The notes under the pieces: model-generated
What the model saw: the letters and a program-made list of their open reading frames with translations, nothing else
Told to the model about the DNA's origin: nothing
The model's database searches: none
Assembly (NCBI RefSeq): GCF_918741285.1
Contig: NZ_CAKKNC010000025.1
Location: 1 to 45,199 of the forward strand
DNA: 45,199 nucleotides
Direction of reading: 5' to 3'
DNA from: Sphingobium sp. CECT 9361
Lineage (GTDB): Bacteria; Pseudomonadota; Alphaproteobacteria; Sphingomonadales; Sphingomonadaceae
Part shown: positions 15,609-23,491 of the stretch, piece after piece
Layout: every line of letters starts with the position of its first letter
Position numbering within the stretch: position 1 is the stretch's first letter
Program-made: the position numbers and the translations under genes

Positions 15609-15643
15609 GGCGCGGCCCGGGTCGCCTCCCACCGGGCCGCGCC
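15609..15643 (+). terminator. Strong GC-rich terminator hairpin
   Basis: GGCGCGGCCCGG (15609-15620) and CCGGGCCGCGCC (15632-15643) pair perfectly over 12 bp with an 11-nt loop, followed shortly by ATTTT. It ends the plus-strand block and may also serve the converging TumA-like gene. Confidence 0.8.
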
Positions 15644-15664
15644 ACCATTTTGCGGATTGCGCGA

Positions 15665-16036
15665 TCAGGCAGCCTGCGCGCGCAACGACAGGTCGAGCCG
15701 AATATCGTCGTAATTTACTCGTGGAGCGAGTGCACGGTTGGGCCGCTTCTCGAAACGCACGAGACCGTAACGCTCCATCGTCTTCAATGTGCGCGACAGA
15801 TTCGACTTGGCTCGCCCGGTTCGTTCGACCAGCGCCTGCAAGGACTCCGGCTTTTCCTTGGCGATCAGCGCCAGGAGTTCCCGGTTGCGGTCGGACAGCA
15901 CCTTGGCGAGGCTCTCGATCGAGGTGAACCATACCTTCGGCCCCTGCCCCGACGGCTTCAGCTCGCCCCGCGCGATGGCCATGGTCCGGGCTTTGTAGTC
16001 CGCCGGGCTGGCGATTCCGATTTTCAACGTCGTCAT
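15665..16036 (-). CDS. TumA-like antitoxin (HVO_A0114-type winged helix)
   Basis: The 123-residue protein has a MarR-like winged helix-turn-helix in its middle and C-terminal parts: LSDRNRELLALIAKEKPESL, QALVERTGRAKSNLSRTLKT and MERYGLVRFEKRP. This pattern is called HVO_A0114-family DNA-binding protein and is typical of antitoxins paired with TumE (DUF6516) toxins. It overlaps the toxin gene by 4 nt (ATGA) and lies downstream of it, so the order is toxin first. It probably neutralises the toxin and represses the operon at the inverted repeat at 16407-16437. Family assignment is from memory of the fold and pairing. Confidence 0.8.
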   Translation of the reverse strand: MTTLKIGIASPADYKARTMAIARGELKPSGQGPKVWFTSIESLAKVLSDRNRELLALIAKEKPESLQALVERTGRAKSNLSRTLKTMERYGLVRFEKRPNRALAPRVNYDDIRLDLSLRAQAA

Positions 16037-16404
16037 AACTTCACTCCTCGCTGCGCCAGCACCGCTTCGACTTCTGTCCAGAAATCGGCCAACAGGCTTG
16101 CGGCATCGGCGTATTCGTAGGGACGAATGGTCCGCAGCCGATGCTTGTGGTCGAACGCAGCCGCTTGTTTCGCCCCCGGTCCGGAACCCGACGTCACCGG
16201 ATGGGCATTGTCGAATCCGACCAACCGCTCGCCCTTCCCGTCGTGCAGAGTGAGCGAGTAGCGCAAGCCGTGCGGTCTCTCGGGTGAGCTTGCCACACGT
16301 TTGACCTCGAACTTGACCCAGTGGTTCCCCGAAGGATCGATGACAAACACTTCGCCATCGAGCGGAAGCAAGGCATCAAGGCTCGAGTCGTGCGGCTCAT
16401 CCAC
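16033..16404 (-). CDS. TumE-like toxin (DUF6516)
   Basis: The 123-residue protein resembles TumE/DUF6516 toxins: an N-terminal beta-rich half (DGEVFVIDPSGNHWVKFEVK, then GLRYSLTLHDGKGERLVGFD) and a C-terminal helical part with HKHRLRTIRPYEY, the conserved histidine/arginine-rich motif. An RNA-targeting activity has been proposed for the group, but I cannot show it from sequence. The start must be GTG 16404, because an in-frame TAA lies just upstream and no other good start follows. The operator-like palindrome ends only 2 nt before this GTG, leaving little room for a leader. It overlaps the antitoxin gene by 4 nt. Confidence 0.78.
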   Translation of the reverse strand: MDEPHDSSLDALLPLDGEVFVIDPSGNHWVKFEVKRVASSPERPHGLRYSLTLHDGKGERLVGFDNAHPVTSGSGPGAKQAAAFDHKHRLRTIRPYEYADAASLLADFWTEVEAVLAQRGVKL

Positions 16405-16406
16405 CC

Positions 16407-16437
16407 TGCATAGTTATCACACGCTGATAACTATGCA
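16407..16437 (-). promoter_or_regulatory. 13-bp inverted repeat, operator of the TumE/TumA-like pair
   Basis: TGCATAGTTATCA (16407-16419) and TGATAACTATGCA (16425-16437) are perfect arms around a 5-nt spacer. They are AT-rich in a GC-rich setting and flush against the toxin start codon. It is a probable antitoxin-binding operator overlapping the promoter. Confidence 0.8.
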
Positions 16438-16599
16438 ACCTGCATCGTTAGCGGGGCCTTTGGTCGGCCCCTTGGACGGGTCGTTAGTATGCGCCAGTTC
16501 CTGCGATGGCTGGGCAAATTCGATCCTGCAGGCTAAGGCCGACCAGGGCCTGCGGCATGCGCCCCAGGCAGTTTCCTCCATCCGACACCAAGTCACCCC

Positions 16600-16830
16600 A
16601 TGAATTCGACCAGTTCCTACTCAGCGAGATTCCATATCGGAACAATCGAGCCCGGTGCTCGAGGACCGATCCTGCGCGACGATGACGGCTTGTGCTGGCG
16701 GCTTGGCTTCGTCGATGAACGTATGGCAGACGGTCTCAACGGGCGGGTCCGGGTGCGCGGGCGCATCGTCGATGTCGACAGGATCGAGGTCGAATACGTT
16801 GAGGTTCAGGCTGATGCAGAGGACTCTTGA
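16600..16830 (+). CDS. Small DUF5818-like protein
   Basis: This 76-residue protein has the beta-barrel-like pattern of DUF5818: GPILRDDDGLCWRLGF, then LNGRVRVRGRIVDVDRIEVE, which recalls OB-fold proteins. It has no signal peptide. No clear Shine-Dalgarno sequence precedes ATG 16600, and the 195 bp upstream hold only the TumE operator and nothing else I can name. Its function is unknown. It faces the PrlF-type gene tail to tail with 37 bp between them. Confidence 0.6.
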   Translation: MNSTSSYSARFHIGTIEPGARGPILRDDDGLCWRLGFVDERMADGLNGRVRVRGRIVDVDRIEVEYVEVQADAEDS

Positions 16831-16867
16831 TCAGCTTTCCGTGACCGCCCAGCCATTGTCCGCTTGG

Positions 16868-17203
16868 TCAAAGGGCAACGTGACCGTCGATTGGGTCATC
16901 GAGATCGACTCGAACATCTGTTGCTAGCGGCGTAATGCGCGCGGCCAATTCGGGACTAAGCGCTTTCACAGTCTCGGGGCGGCGTTTCAGTTCCGCCGCC
17001 AGAAAGCTCAGGAAGCTGTCGATCGCTGGGTCCTCATCGTCATCGACACGGGAGACGGTGATCCTCCCACCGCTCATGCGAAAGACAATGCGGCCGCCAT
17101 TGTAGACGCCCAGCGCCTGACGCACGGCCTTGGGGACCGTCGTTTGCCCCATTGCGTTAATGGTGCTGATTTCCTCGAGCACACTCGTAATTCCGCTCTT
17201 CAT
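16868..17203 (-). CDS. PrlF-type antitoxin without a visible toxin
   Basis: This 111-residue protein has an AbrB/SpoVT-type N-terminal domain (STINAMGQTTVPKAVRQALG, then GRIVFRMSGGRITVSRV) and the C-terminal region typical of PrlF antitoxins (DPAIDSFLSFLAAELKRRPE and the closing VDLDDPIDGHVAL). PrlF normally pairs with the YhaV RNase encoded just downstream. Here nothing suitable follows on the minus strand, so it is solitary or has become a plain regulator. The start at 17203 fits the family length; an in-frame extension upstream has no similarity. A palindrome (17200-17215) spans the start codon and could be its own operator. Confidence 0.8.
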   Translation of the reverse strand: MKSGITSVLEEISTINAMGQTTVPKAVRQALGVYNGGRIVFRMSGGRITVSRVDDDEDPAIDSFLSFLAAELKRRPETVKALSPELAARITPLATDVRVDLDDPIDGHVAL

Positions 17204-17215
17204 GCCGAGGCATGA
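17200..17215 (-). promoter_or_regulatory. Palindrome over the PrlF-type start codon
   Basis: TCATGCC (17200-17206) and GGCATGA (17209-17215) are perfect arms with a 2-bp centre. They overlap the start codon of the antitoxin gene and suggest autoregulation. The remaining upstream region to 17472 shows no gene. Confidence 0.45.
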
Positions 17216-17472
17216 AAACATGGAAAATCCCTGCCCTGTCAAGTTGGCGCTCGGGATCGATCGACCTCGCCATATGAGAAGCTCCGCAGGGTATGCGGAG
17301 AATAACTTGTCCAATCTCCGCGTCGCCACCGATCGCCGGAAGGGGCAATCGGCGCTTCGCGCCGTGGAGTACGGAGGTTTTGAGAGGGTGCGGGAGGTTT
17401 TCCCTTATTCTGGCAGATCATTGAAATTCCTGCGTGAACCGGGTATGGATTTGCCAGCGCAAGGAGCCCGCC

Positions 17473-17679
17473 ATGGACCACAATCATTACGGACTGGATG
17501 GTTTGCCGATCAGCGTGAAAGGCATTGATTGCGACCCGGTTACAGGTGAGCGCTTGCCGGGACCAGTCAACTCGCAACCCCACGGAGAATTCGCTCTCGA
17601 GCCATATTCGATAGCTTTCGTCGTCTTGGCGACCGCCTTCTTGGCGTTCTTTGTTATCGAGGGCAAACTGCTGGGGTAG
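17473..17679 (+). CDS. Small single-span membrane protein of unknown function
   Basis: The 68-residue protein has a polar N-terminal half (HNHYGLDGLPISVKGIDCDP) and one strong C-terminal membrane span (YSIAFVVLATAFLAFFVIEG, about residues 45-64), with only a few residues after it. AAGGAG lies 6 nt before ATG 17473, so it looks expressed. It converges with traG, whose stop is 4 nt away, and there is no room for an independent terminator between them. I do not recognise it. Possible roles such as exclusion or a channel accessory are only guesses from the neighbourhood. Confidence 0.6.
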   Translation: MDHNHYGLDGLPISVKGIDCDPVTGERLPGPVNSQPHGEFALEPYSIAFVVLATAFLAFFVIEGKLLG

Positions 17680-17683
17680 TCGA

Positions 17684-20600
17684 TTATCCTTTCCGCTTCG
17701 CTACATGCAGATGGTCATTGGAAGGGTTATCCGGGAACCTTTCAAAATCGACCGCATAGTTCGGGCCTAGACGCTCGCGCACGCGTTCTGCCCACTGTTC
17801 GCCCTGTTGATCAGAGATGTTGTTTCCACGGAAGTCGAGCGCGCGATTGGCATAGTGTGCCGAGCCGGAGACGTGTTGGGTACTGTCATTTCCCGAGGTG
17901 ACCAAGGGCCGAGGTAGCCCGAGCGCCCTCGCTTCTTCCGCCACCACGCCCATGGCCGGAACTAGATCGCCGTCCATCCGACCGAGCCGCGCACCGGTTT
18001 TCACGCCCATTCCCAATTCGCGCGCCAGCCTGGCACCGTCCACCGGGCCGTCGGGGGCGACAAGCAGCGTTCCCCCTTCCAGGGGCGAGGCCGCGAGCGG
18101 CGGCGAGCGATCGGCGGGCGGAAGCGCTGAGCTTTCCGGCATTCCGAGATCGGCATTGCTTCCAAGCTTGCCCTGCCCGGCGATTGCAATCACATCGCCC
18201 AGTTCATCGATCCGGCGGTTCCTGAGGTCGCTCATCAGGTCATCCATGATGTAGCTGATCGCCTGATCGCGGCGCGCCATGTCGCGGTAATCGAGACGCG
18301 GGTTGGCGATGTCAGGCAAGTGCCATTCAGGATGCTCGCGTTGCAGCGCCTCGTAGCGATCCTGGATCAGATTCGACATATCGCTCGAAACCTGGAACCC
18401 GTGGCTCTCGGCATAGCTCGCTTCGCTCATCATCCGGCTGCCGATCTCGCGATAGCGCGCGGCGGCGGAACGGCGTTCCTCGGCCTCGGATATTCGCCAG
18501 TCGGTGCCTTCGCTGTTGGTTCGGCTCTGGCTGGCATCGGTGTACTCGGAGTTCTGGCTGAACGTGCCCGAAGACTGGACGTCGCCGCTGTTGCCACTGA
18601 CCACAACCCGGCTGCTGACATCTTCGGACTTATCGGTGCCCCGCGTAACCTGGTTTGTTGCCGAACGTTCGCTGCTAACTCGTGAATCTTCGCCCCATTC
18701 CTTTCGTCCGTATCCATTGATGCCGAGCGAGCCCGATAGTCCAGCACCTTTCGAACGGCCGCCGCCATCTCCTTTGGTGCCTGCGTTTGGGGCGGATTCA
18801 TCTCCGCTGCCTGCTCCTGGAGTTGAGCCTCCGAGGCGCGCACCGAGACCGAGAGAGTATCCAAAGGTGCGATTTTCGAAGTCCGAATTGGAACGGCTGT
18901 TGCCCTGCCTCAGGATCAGATCGTCATTGGTCACCTCCCGGGTCGATTTGCCGGTCGAGCCTTCGACCATGACGTTGCCGCCGACATTGTGCGTGTCGGA
19001 AGAACGCGATCCGCGTTCGCTGCGAGACCCGGTCCCTTCGCTGCTGGCGGCGACCGCGCTGCCGAAGGTTCCGCGCGTACTGCTCCAGCTCGCCGAAGTG
19101 CCGTTCTCGATCCGGTTGGCCTCGTTCATGTACCACTGGCCCTGGTTGCGCATGTCGCTGGCATAGCCCCGGGTCATCGATGCCTTGAACGGCAGCTGGG
19201 AAATCGCCCAGCTGGTGTCGATCACGCGCGCGCCGCTGCCGTACTCATGGACCATGGCACCGTCGTCACTCCGGAAGCCCATGTGCCCGGCGCCAACGGC
19301 GAGGTTGGGCGCCTGGTTCCACTGCGCCATCTGGCGGTTGTTGGCATTGAGATTGCCATGGCTGACATCACCGAAGGCATAGTTGCCGGTGGTCCGCTCG
19401 AGCGCGGCCGCATCCGCCCCGCCCTGCGCGGGGGCGAGCATCGAGCCCATGTTGGAGGCGACCGACATGGTGCCGCGCATCACCATGAGCGCAAGCACTG
19501 GCACCGACATCATCAGGAACCCCGCCATGGTGGCGACGTCCTGATTGACGGCATCGATCCCGGCCCAGTTCACAAGGCTCACCCCGCCCGCCGCCGCCGC
19601 ATTGGTCTGCGCTGCGAGGCGGTCCATGATGAACATGTGAATGAGGACGTAGATTGGTCCCCAGGCGGCAAGGTAGAAGAAACCGGCAAAATAGCCCTTG
19701 AGCGTCGCGATACCGCTGCGCGGAAACAGCAGCAACGGGAAGACGATCGGAAACAGCGCGTAGAACACTACCGTCAGCACGACATTGAGCACCGGGATCC
19801 AGATCAGCCCCTGCTCGGCCGTGGTGGTCATCGCGTTGCGGGTCTGGGCGTCGGCGCGCTGGAGCGCGAAGGAATCGCTGTCGGCATTGCCGAAGTCGAG
19901 CTGGGCGGCCTCGAAAGCATCGACCATGCTCTTCTGCTTGAAGAACTGGTTTCGGGTCATGGCGCTGCCGGTGAGCAGCTGCGAGACCACCGGCACATCG
20001 GCGGCGAGCTTGGCACCGGCGGCAGCCTGGGTGAGCTTGGGGTACATCGAATGGGCGAACGGCAGCGCATAGGCATTGATCTCGGTGTCCCACTGCGCAT
20101 CGATCAGGCCCCAGGCCTCGGCGCAGGTCTTGCCCTCAATATCGACCGTCCCGCCCCCGGTATCGGTCAGATACTTCATGCCGCGATTGGTGGCGGCACC
20201 CACCCCAAGGTCGGCCCAGAGATCGGTCGACTCGCTGAGCAGCTTCAAGCTCTTGGTGCCGAGCAGGATGTCGTAATAAGCGCACTGCTTGAGGTAGCCG
20301 TCCAGGTTGGCCTTGAACACGGGATTGCGGATCTCGAACCCGCGCACCTTGTCCCACATCCGCGCACCGTAGACGAAGCCGCCATTGGAATAGTTCAAGG
20401 CCGCCGGCATGACGAACACCGTCTCGGCAGTGCGGGTAAAGTAGTCGCTCACCTGGCTGGTGAACGAGGCCATGACGCCGAGCCCGATCGGTACATTGGC
20501 GATAGTTGCGGGCGCGAGGCCCGGATTGATGCGGTCGGTGACCTTGATCGTGACCGTCGGCACCATGAGCACGAGGTAGATCAATGTCGACTGGATGAAC

Positions 20601-20779
20601 CAGCGGAACCAGGCGCGCCAGTCGAGGTCCATTGCAGTGATGAGGAGCGCGTAGATCAGCCCCATCACCATGACGACCCGGATCAGCGACTTGAACCCGC
20701 CCGAGCCGGTCCAGGCGGCGATGGCGTTGAAGGTATTGACGAGATAGTCGCCGCCGCCGACCGTAAAGACCTCGAGCAT
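17684..20779 (-). CDS. traG: TraG mating-pair stabilisation protein with M15-like C-terminus
   Basis: TraG of F-type systems helps assemble pili and, through its C-terminal part, stabilises mating pairs. The 1031-residue protein has a TraG_N region with membrane spans (about 25-110 and 320-450) and a very Ser/Gly/Asn-rich middle (about 530-770). The end is unusual: residues 969-1031 read like a zinc peptidase of the M15/VanY type, with H975 and D982 in SAHYANRALDF and D1022, H1023, H1025 in NDHLHV. That would add peptidoglycan-cleaving potential. It is the last gene of the transfer operon, 13 nt after traH. Confidence 0.93.
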   Translation of the reverse strand: MLEVFTVGGGDYLVNTFNAIAAWTGSGGFKSLIRVVMVMGLIYALLITAMDLDWRAWFRWFIQSTLIYLVLMVPTVTIKVTDRINPGLAPATIANVPIGLGVMASFTSQVSDYFTRTAETVFVMPAALNYSNGGFVYGARMWDKVRGFEIRNPVFKANLDGYLKQCAYYDILLGTKSLKLLSESTDLWADLGVGAATNRGMKYLTDTGGGTVDIEGKTCAEAWGLIDAQWDTEINAYALPFAHSMYPKLTQAAAGAKLAADVPVVSQLLTGSAMTRNQFFKQKSMVDAFEAAQLDFGNADSDSFALQRADAQTRNAMTTTAEQGLIWIPVLNVVLTVVFYALFPIVFPLLLFPRSGIATLKGYFAGFFYLAAWGPIYVLIHMFIMDRLAAQTNAAAAGGVSLVNWAGIDAVNQDVATMAGFLMMSVPVLALMVMRGTMSVASNMGSMLAPAQGGADAAALERTTGNYAFGDVSHGNLNANNRQMAQWNQAPNLAVGAGHMGFRSDDGAMVHEYGSGARVIDTSWAISQLPFKASMTRGYASDMRNQGQWYMNEANRIENGTSASWSSTRGTFGSAVAASSEGTGSRSERGSRSSDTHNVGGNVMVEGSTGKSTREVTNDDLILRQGNSRSNSDFENRTFGYSLGLGARLGGSTPGAGSGDESAPNAGTKGDGGGRSKGAGLSGSLGINGYGRKEWGEDSRVSSERSATNQVTRGTDKSEDVSSRVVVSGNSGDVQSSGTFSQNSEYTDASQSRTNSEGTDWRISEAEERRSAAARYREIGSRMMSEASYAESHGFQVSSDMSNLIQDRYEALQREHPEWHLPDIANPRLDYRDMARRDQAISYIMDDLMSDLRNRRIDELGDVIAIAGQGKLGSNADLGMPESSALPPADRSPPLAASPLEGGTLLVAPDGPVDGARLARELGMGVKTGARLGRMDGDLVPAMGVVAEEARALGLPRPLVTSGNDSTQHVSGSAHYANRALDFRGNNISDQQGEQWAERVRERLGPNYAVDFERFPDNPSNDHLHVAKRKG

Positions 20780-20792
20780 GCGCCAGCGCCCC

Positions 20793-22271
20793 TTACTGGA
20801 CCTGTTGGTTCAAGGTGCGCGAGAAGCGCAGCGCCGCCGACATCTGCGGGCTCAATTGCGTGCGCAGGGTCTTCTCCAGCATCTGTGTGCGCTGGATCAG
20901 CGCAAAGGTCTGGTCGAACCGGTCAGAGGTGCGCGCCGCGATCCCGAGGAAGTTGCGGCGGGTTTCGTAAAGCCCCTCACGCCATTCGCGCAAGCTATCC
21001 GCGTCCGCCCCGTTGAAGTCGGACCGCGAATTGATCGCCATGTCGATGAAGCGCATGGTCATGGTGGTGACCAGATCGACCGCGACGATTTCGGAAAGGA
21101 CGTTGATCTCCTGGGCAGAGATCCCGAATTCGGCGGCCGCGCTCACGGTGATGATCTTGTAGACCGGCACACTCGCCATGCCGAGCAGCTGGACCTCGCC
21201 CGTCGTCAGCGAGGCTCCGGGGTCGCGCACCTTGAGGGCCATGGACTCGATGAGCGCGCGCACCTTGGTCTTGATCGCCGCGTTGGGCCCGATCACCATG
21301 TCGATCTCGCTGGGGCTCATGCACTTGGTGGTATCCGAGCCGCAGCTCCAGACCTTGTGCGGCGTCGATGACGTGCCATCGAGCATGGCACTGATTAGCG
21401 CGCTATCGGCCGGGCCAATGAACTGGACGCGCGGTTTGCCTCCGGTGCCATTGGGGTCATAGATTACCGTGCCGACAAGCGTCATCAGGAACTCGCGGAA
21501 CTGGGCATCGAACCCGCCGTATTTCTTGCCCAATGCCTCCCAGGTGTAATTGTTGGGCATCCCGGCCTGTTCCTTCATGTCCGGGTCGGAGTTGGCGCCC
21601 TTCAAGGCCTCGCGCTGGCCGCCGTTATTGCATTGCTGGCGCGCCTTGGCCCAGTCGGCGACCGCGCCCTGGCTGTTGGCGATCGCCTCGCAGATCACCG
21701 AGGAGGCGGTGTCGGAAGTCGGCCATAGCCCGCCAACCAGCGCCTGCGCGGTCTCGCAGCTCGAGATGTTCATCTGGTTCATTTGCTGCACCTTCTGGGC
21801 AAGCTCATCCATGACCTTGCCGATCTCGGGCGAGATCGTGTCGATCGCGAGCTTGAAGGCGAAGCCGAGCGCGTTGTTGGCGGTGGCCTTGAGCATGGCC
21901 ACGAGTTCGGCGGTGTTGATGAACGAAAACGAGCCGGCGAACAGGTCGATGCCGCCGCAGCCGGCGCGGGCATGCGGCAGCTGTATGTTGAAGGGCTGGA
22001 TGTTCTTTTGCGGAAACCGCGACCAGACCGCCCCGCCCGAATAATAGCCCGCTGACTGGCCCTGGTAGGCGCTGGGGCCCGTGACGTTCCCCTGCACGCC
22101 CATCTCGGACATGAAGTTCTGCATCTCGCCCTCGACCCCGGCAAGTGCCGGGGCCGGCGAGGCGAGCACGATCGAGCCGGCGAGCAGGGACCCGAGCATC
22201 CGCGTCGAGACTCCGGCAAACCGGGGCCGAAGCTTGATTGCGCAGCGGTGGGAGGAACGAGAATTGCGCAT
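20793..22271 (-). CDS. traH: TraH conjugal pilus assembly protein
   Basis: TraH is a periplasmic/outer-membrane component needed for F-pilus assembly and retraction. The 492-residue protein has a long signal region (MLGSLLAGSIVLASPAPALA, cleavage near residue 44) and the family pattern in its N-terminal part (QGQSAGYYSGGAVWSRFP, IQPFNIQLPHARAGCGGIDLFAGSFSFI). Conserved cysteines appear in ISSCETAQAL and VWSCGSDTTKCM. Length is close to F TraH (about 460). The start overlaps the traF stop by 1 nt (TGATG). It lies between traF and traG as in F. Confidence 0.94.
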   Translation of the reverse strand: MRNSRSSHRCAIKLRPRFAGVSTRMLGSLLAGSIVLASPAPALAGVEGEMQNFMSEMGVQGNVTGPSAYQGQSAGYYSGGAVWSRFPQKNIQPFNIQLPHARAGCGGIDLFAGSFSFINTAELVAMLKATANNALGFAFKLAIDTISPEIGKVMDELAQKVQQMNQMNISSCETAQALVGGLWPTSDTASSVICEAIANSQGAVADWAKARQQCNNGGQREALKGANSDPDMKEQAGMPNNYTWEALGKKYGGFDAQFREFLMTLVGTVIYDPNGTGGKPRVQFIGPADSALISAMLDGTSSTPHKVWSCGSDTTKCMSPSEIDMVIGPNAAIKTKVRALIESMALKVRDPGASLTTGEVQLLGMASVPVYKIITVSAAAEFGISAQEINVLSEIVAVDLVTTMTMRFIDMAINSRSDFNGADADSLREWREGLYETRRNFLGIAARTSDRFDQTFALIQRTQMLEKTLRTQLSPQMSAALRFSRTLNQQVQ

Positions 22272-23092
22272 CAGTAGTCACTCCCGGCGGCAACCTGGGT
22301 CAGCTGGAACACCCGGTCCATGATCTCGTCCTGGCTGAGGATGCCGTAGCCGATCGGCATGGGCTGCTTGGTCACGCTGTCGAACAGGACGAGCGCGGGC
22401 ACTTGCCGGTCGGTGCCCATGCCCAGGCGCTCGTATTGACCGGTATCGACCATGTAGCCGGGGAAGACCGCCGAAGGGCCGCCGTCCATCGAGACGGCGA
22501 GCACCGAGAACCCGTATTTGTCGCTGACGGCTTTGAGGATCGGCGAGAAGATGTCGCAGGCTCCGCAGCTCGAGGCGTAGAAGTAGAACACCCCGTAGCG
22601 CTGCGAGAGCTGGGCCATGACCAGGTCGCGATCGCCCTTGCGCTGGTCAATCCACGCGCGCTTGCCGAGCGTCGAAACCGGGCGCTGCAATGTGTAGTCG
22701 AGCCCTGGATCCTGCCACAGTGCGCGCTGCCAGACGTCGGCGAACATCGAGGAACGATCGAGTTGCTCGCGCTGGAAGCGGACATAGGCAGTGACGTTCT
22801 CGGGGCTCGGCTCGAGGATCGCGCGCGCCTTCAGCTCCTCGAGACTGGAGCTGATCGCGGCCAAACGATCCCGCGCGGACGCTTGCGGTACGGCAGTGGT
22901 CCGCGGCGTCTGCTTCGGCTTTTCGCAGTAGAACCAGGTGCCGAGCCTGCGCTCCTTGCAATACAGCGCGTCTTCCTGCTGTTCGACTTCAACGCCGTCG
23001 CCGTTCCGGTCAGCCGCAATCGCCAGAGTGGTGGGTGCTGCCAGCAGAGCGGCCAACACCGCGAGCGATATTCGTTGACGCTGGAGCATCAT
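22271..23092 (-). CDS. traF: TraF thioredoxin-like pilus assembly protein
   Basis: This 273-residue periplasmic protein of the TraF_2 family is needed for F-pilus assembly. It has a signal peptide (QRISLAVLAALLAAPTTLAIA) and a thioredoxin-like C-terminal domain whose active-site motif is CGAC (C176, C179; FYFYASSCGACDIFSP), with the cis-proline region QVPALVLFD further on. F TraF lacks the CxxC pair, so this one may be redox-active. ATG 23092 is chosen because it overlaps the preceding stop (TGATG) and has AGG at suitable distance. It precedes traH. Confidence 0.92.
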   Translation of the reverse strand: MMLQRQRISLAVLAALLAAPTTLAIAADRNGDGVEVEQQEDALYCKERRLGTWFYCEKPKQTPRTTAVPQASARDRLAAISSSLEELKARAILEPSPENVTAYVRFQREQLDRSSMFADVWQRALWQDPGLDYTLQRPVSTLGKRAWIDQRKGDRDLVMAQLSQRYGVFYFYASSCGACDIFSPILKAVSDKYGFSVLAVSMDGGPSAVFPGYMVDTGQYERLGMGTDRQVPALVLFDSVTKQPMPIGYGILSQDEIMDRVFQLTQVAAGSDY

Positions 23093-23481
23093 CAGGACCT
23101 TTCGAATTCTTCGACGCAGCACTTGTGAACGGCGGCATCCGAGTGTGCCGGGCCGCCAGCCAACATGCGCATGTAGGCGACATGGCAGCTGCGCATGATC
23201 TTGATCCCCGCGCTCCTGATCGCGTAAACTCCCTCGGTGTGGCGCGCCCAGCCCAGCCCGGCCACCACGTGCAGCGTTCGCTTGAGGCCACCGGGAGGAA
23301 GCGGCGCGTCAAGCCAGGTTGATACCTCGCGTGCGACCTCGGCAGAGGTCGAAGGTCCGCGGCGGCACAAAGCCAAGACGACGAAGAATTCGGACAGGGT
23401 CATGTTGGGCCAAAGCAGGTTGCCGCCGACCTCAAACGCACGCACGTCGCCGGGAGGCTGCTTCTCGAATGTTTTGGTCAT
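23092..23481 (-). CDS. Unknown winged-helix-like protein inside the transfer operon
   Basis: The 129-residue protein is cytoplasmic-looking. The segment LSEFFVVLALCRRGPSTSAEVAREVSTWLDAPLPPGGLKRTLHVVAGLGWARHTEGVYAI (about 30-90) reads as helix, helix, helix and wing, like a PadR- or MarR-type winged helix. Two adjacent cysteines lie near the end (HKCCVEE). It sits between traN and traF, 10 nt after traN and overlapping traF by 1 nt, where F has other accessory genes. The start at 23481 has GAGGAG 6 nt upstream. A regulator of the operon is the natural guess, but it is not a known tra protein to me. Confidence 0.6.
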   Translation of the reverse strand: MTKTFEKQPPGDVRAFEVGGNLLWPNMTLSEFFVVLALCRRGPSTSAEVAREVSTWLDAPLPPGGLKRTLHVVAGLGWARHTEGVYAIRSAGIKIMRSCHVAYMRMLAGGPAHSDAAVHKCCVEEFERS

Positions 23482-23491
23482 GACGATCTCC

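Noticed and set aside
18989..21016. 675-codon open frame on the plus strand
   Set aside because: It is antisense to traG and traH, its product is rich in R, H and G, and it has no family features; it is a GC-bias shadow.
22238..23128. 296-codon open frame on the plus strand
   Set aside because: It is antisense to traF; composition and lack of a ribosome-binding site argue against it.
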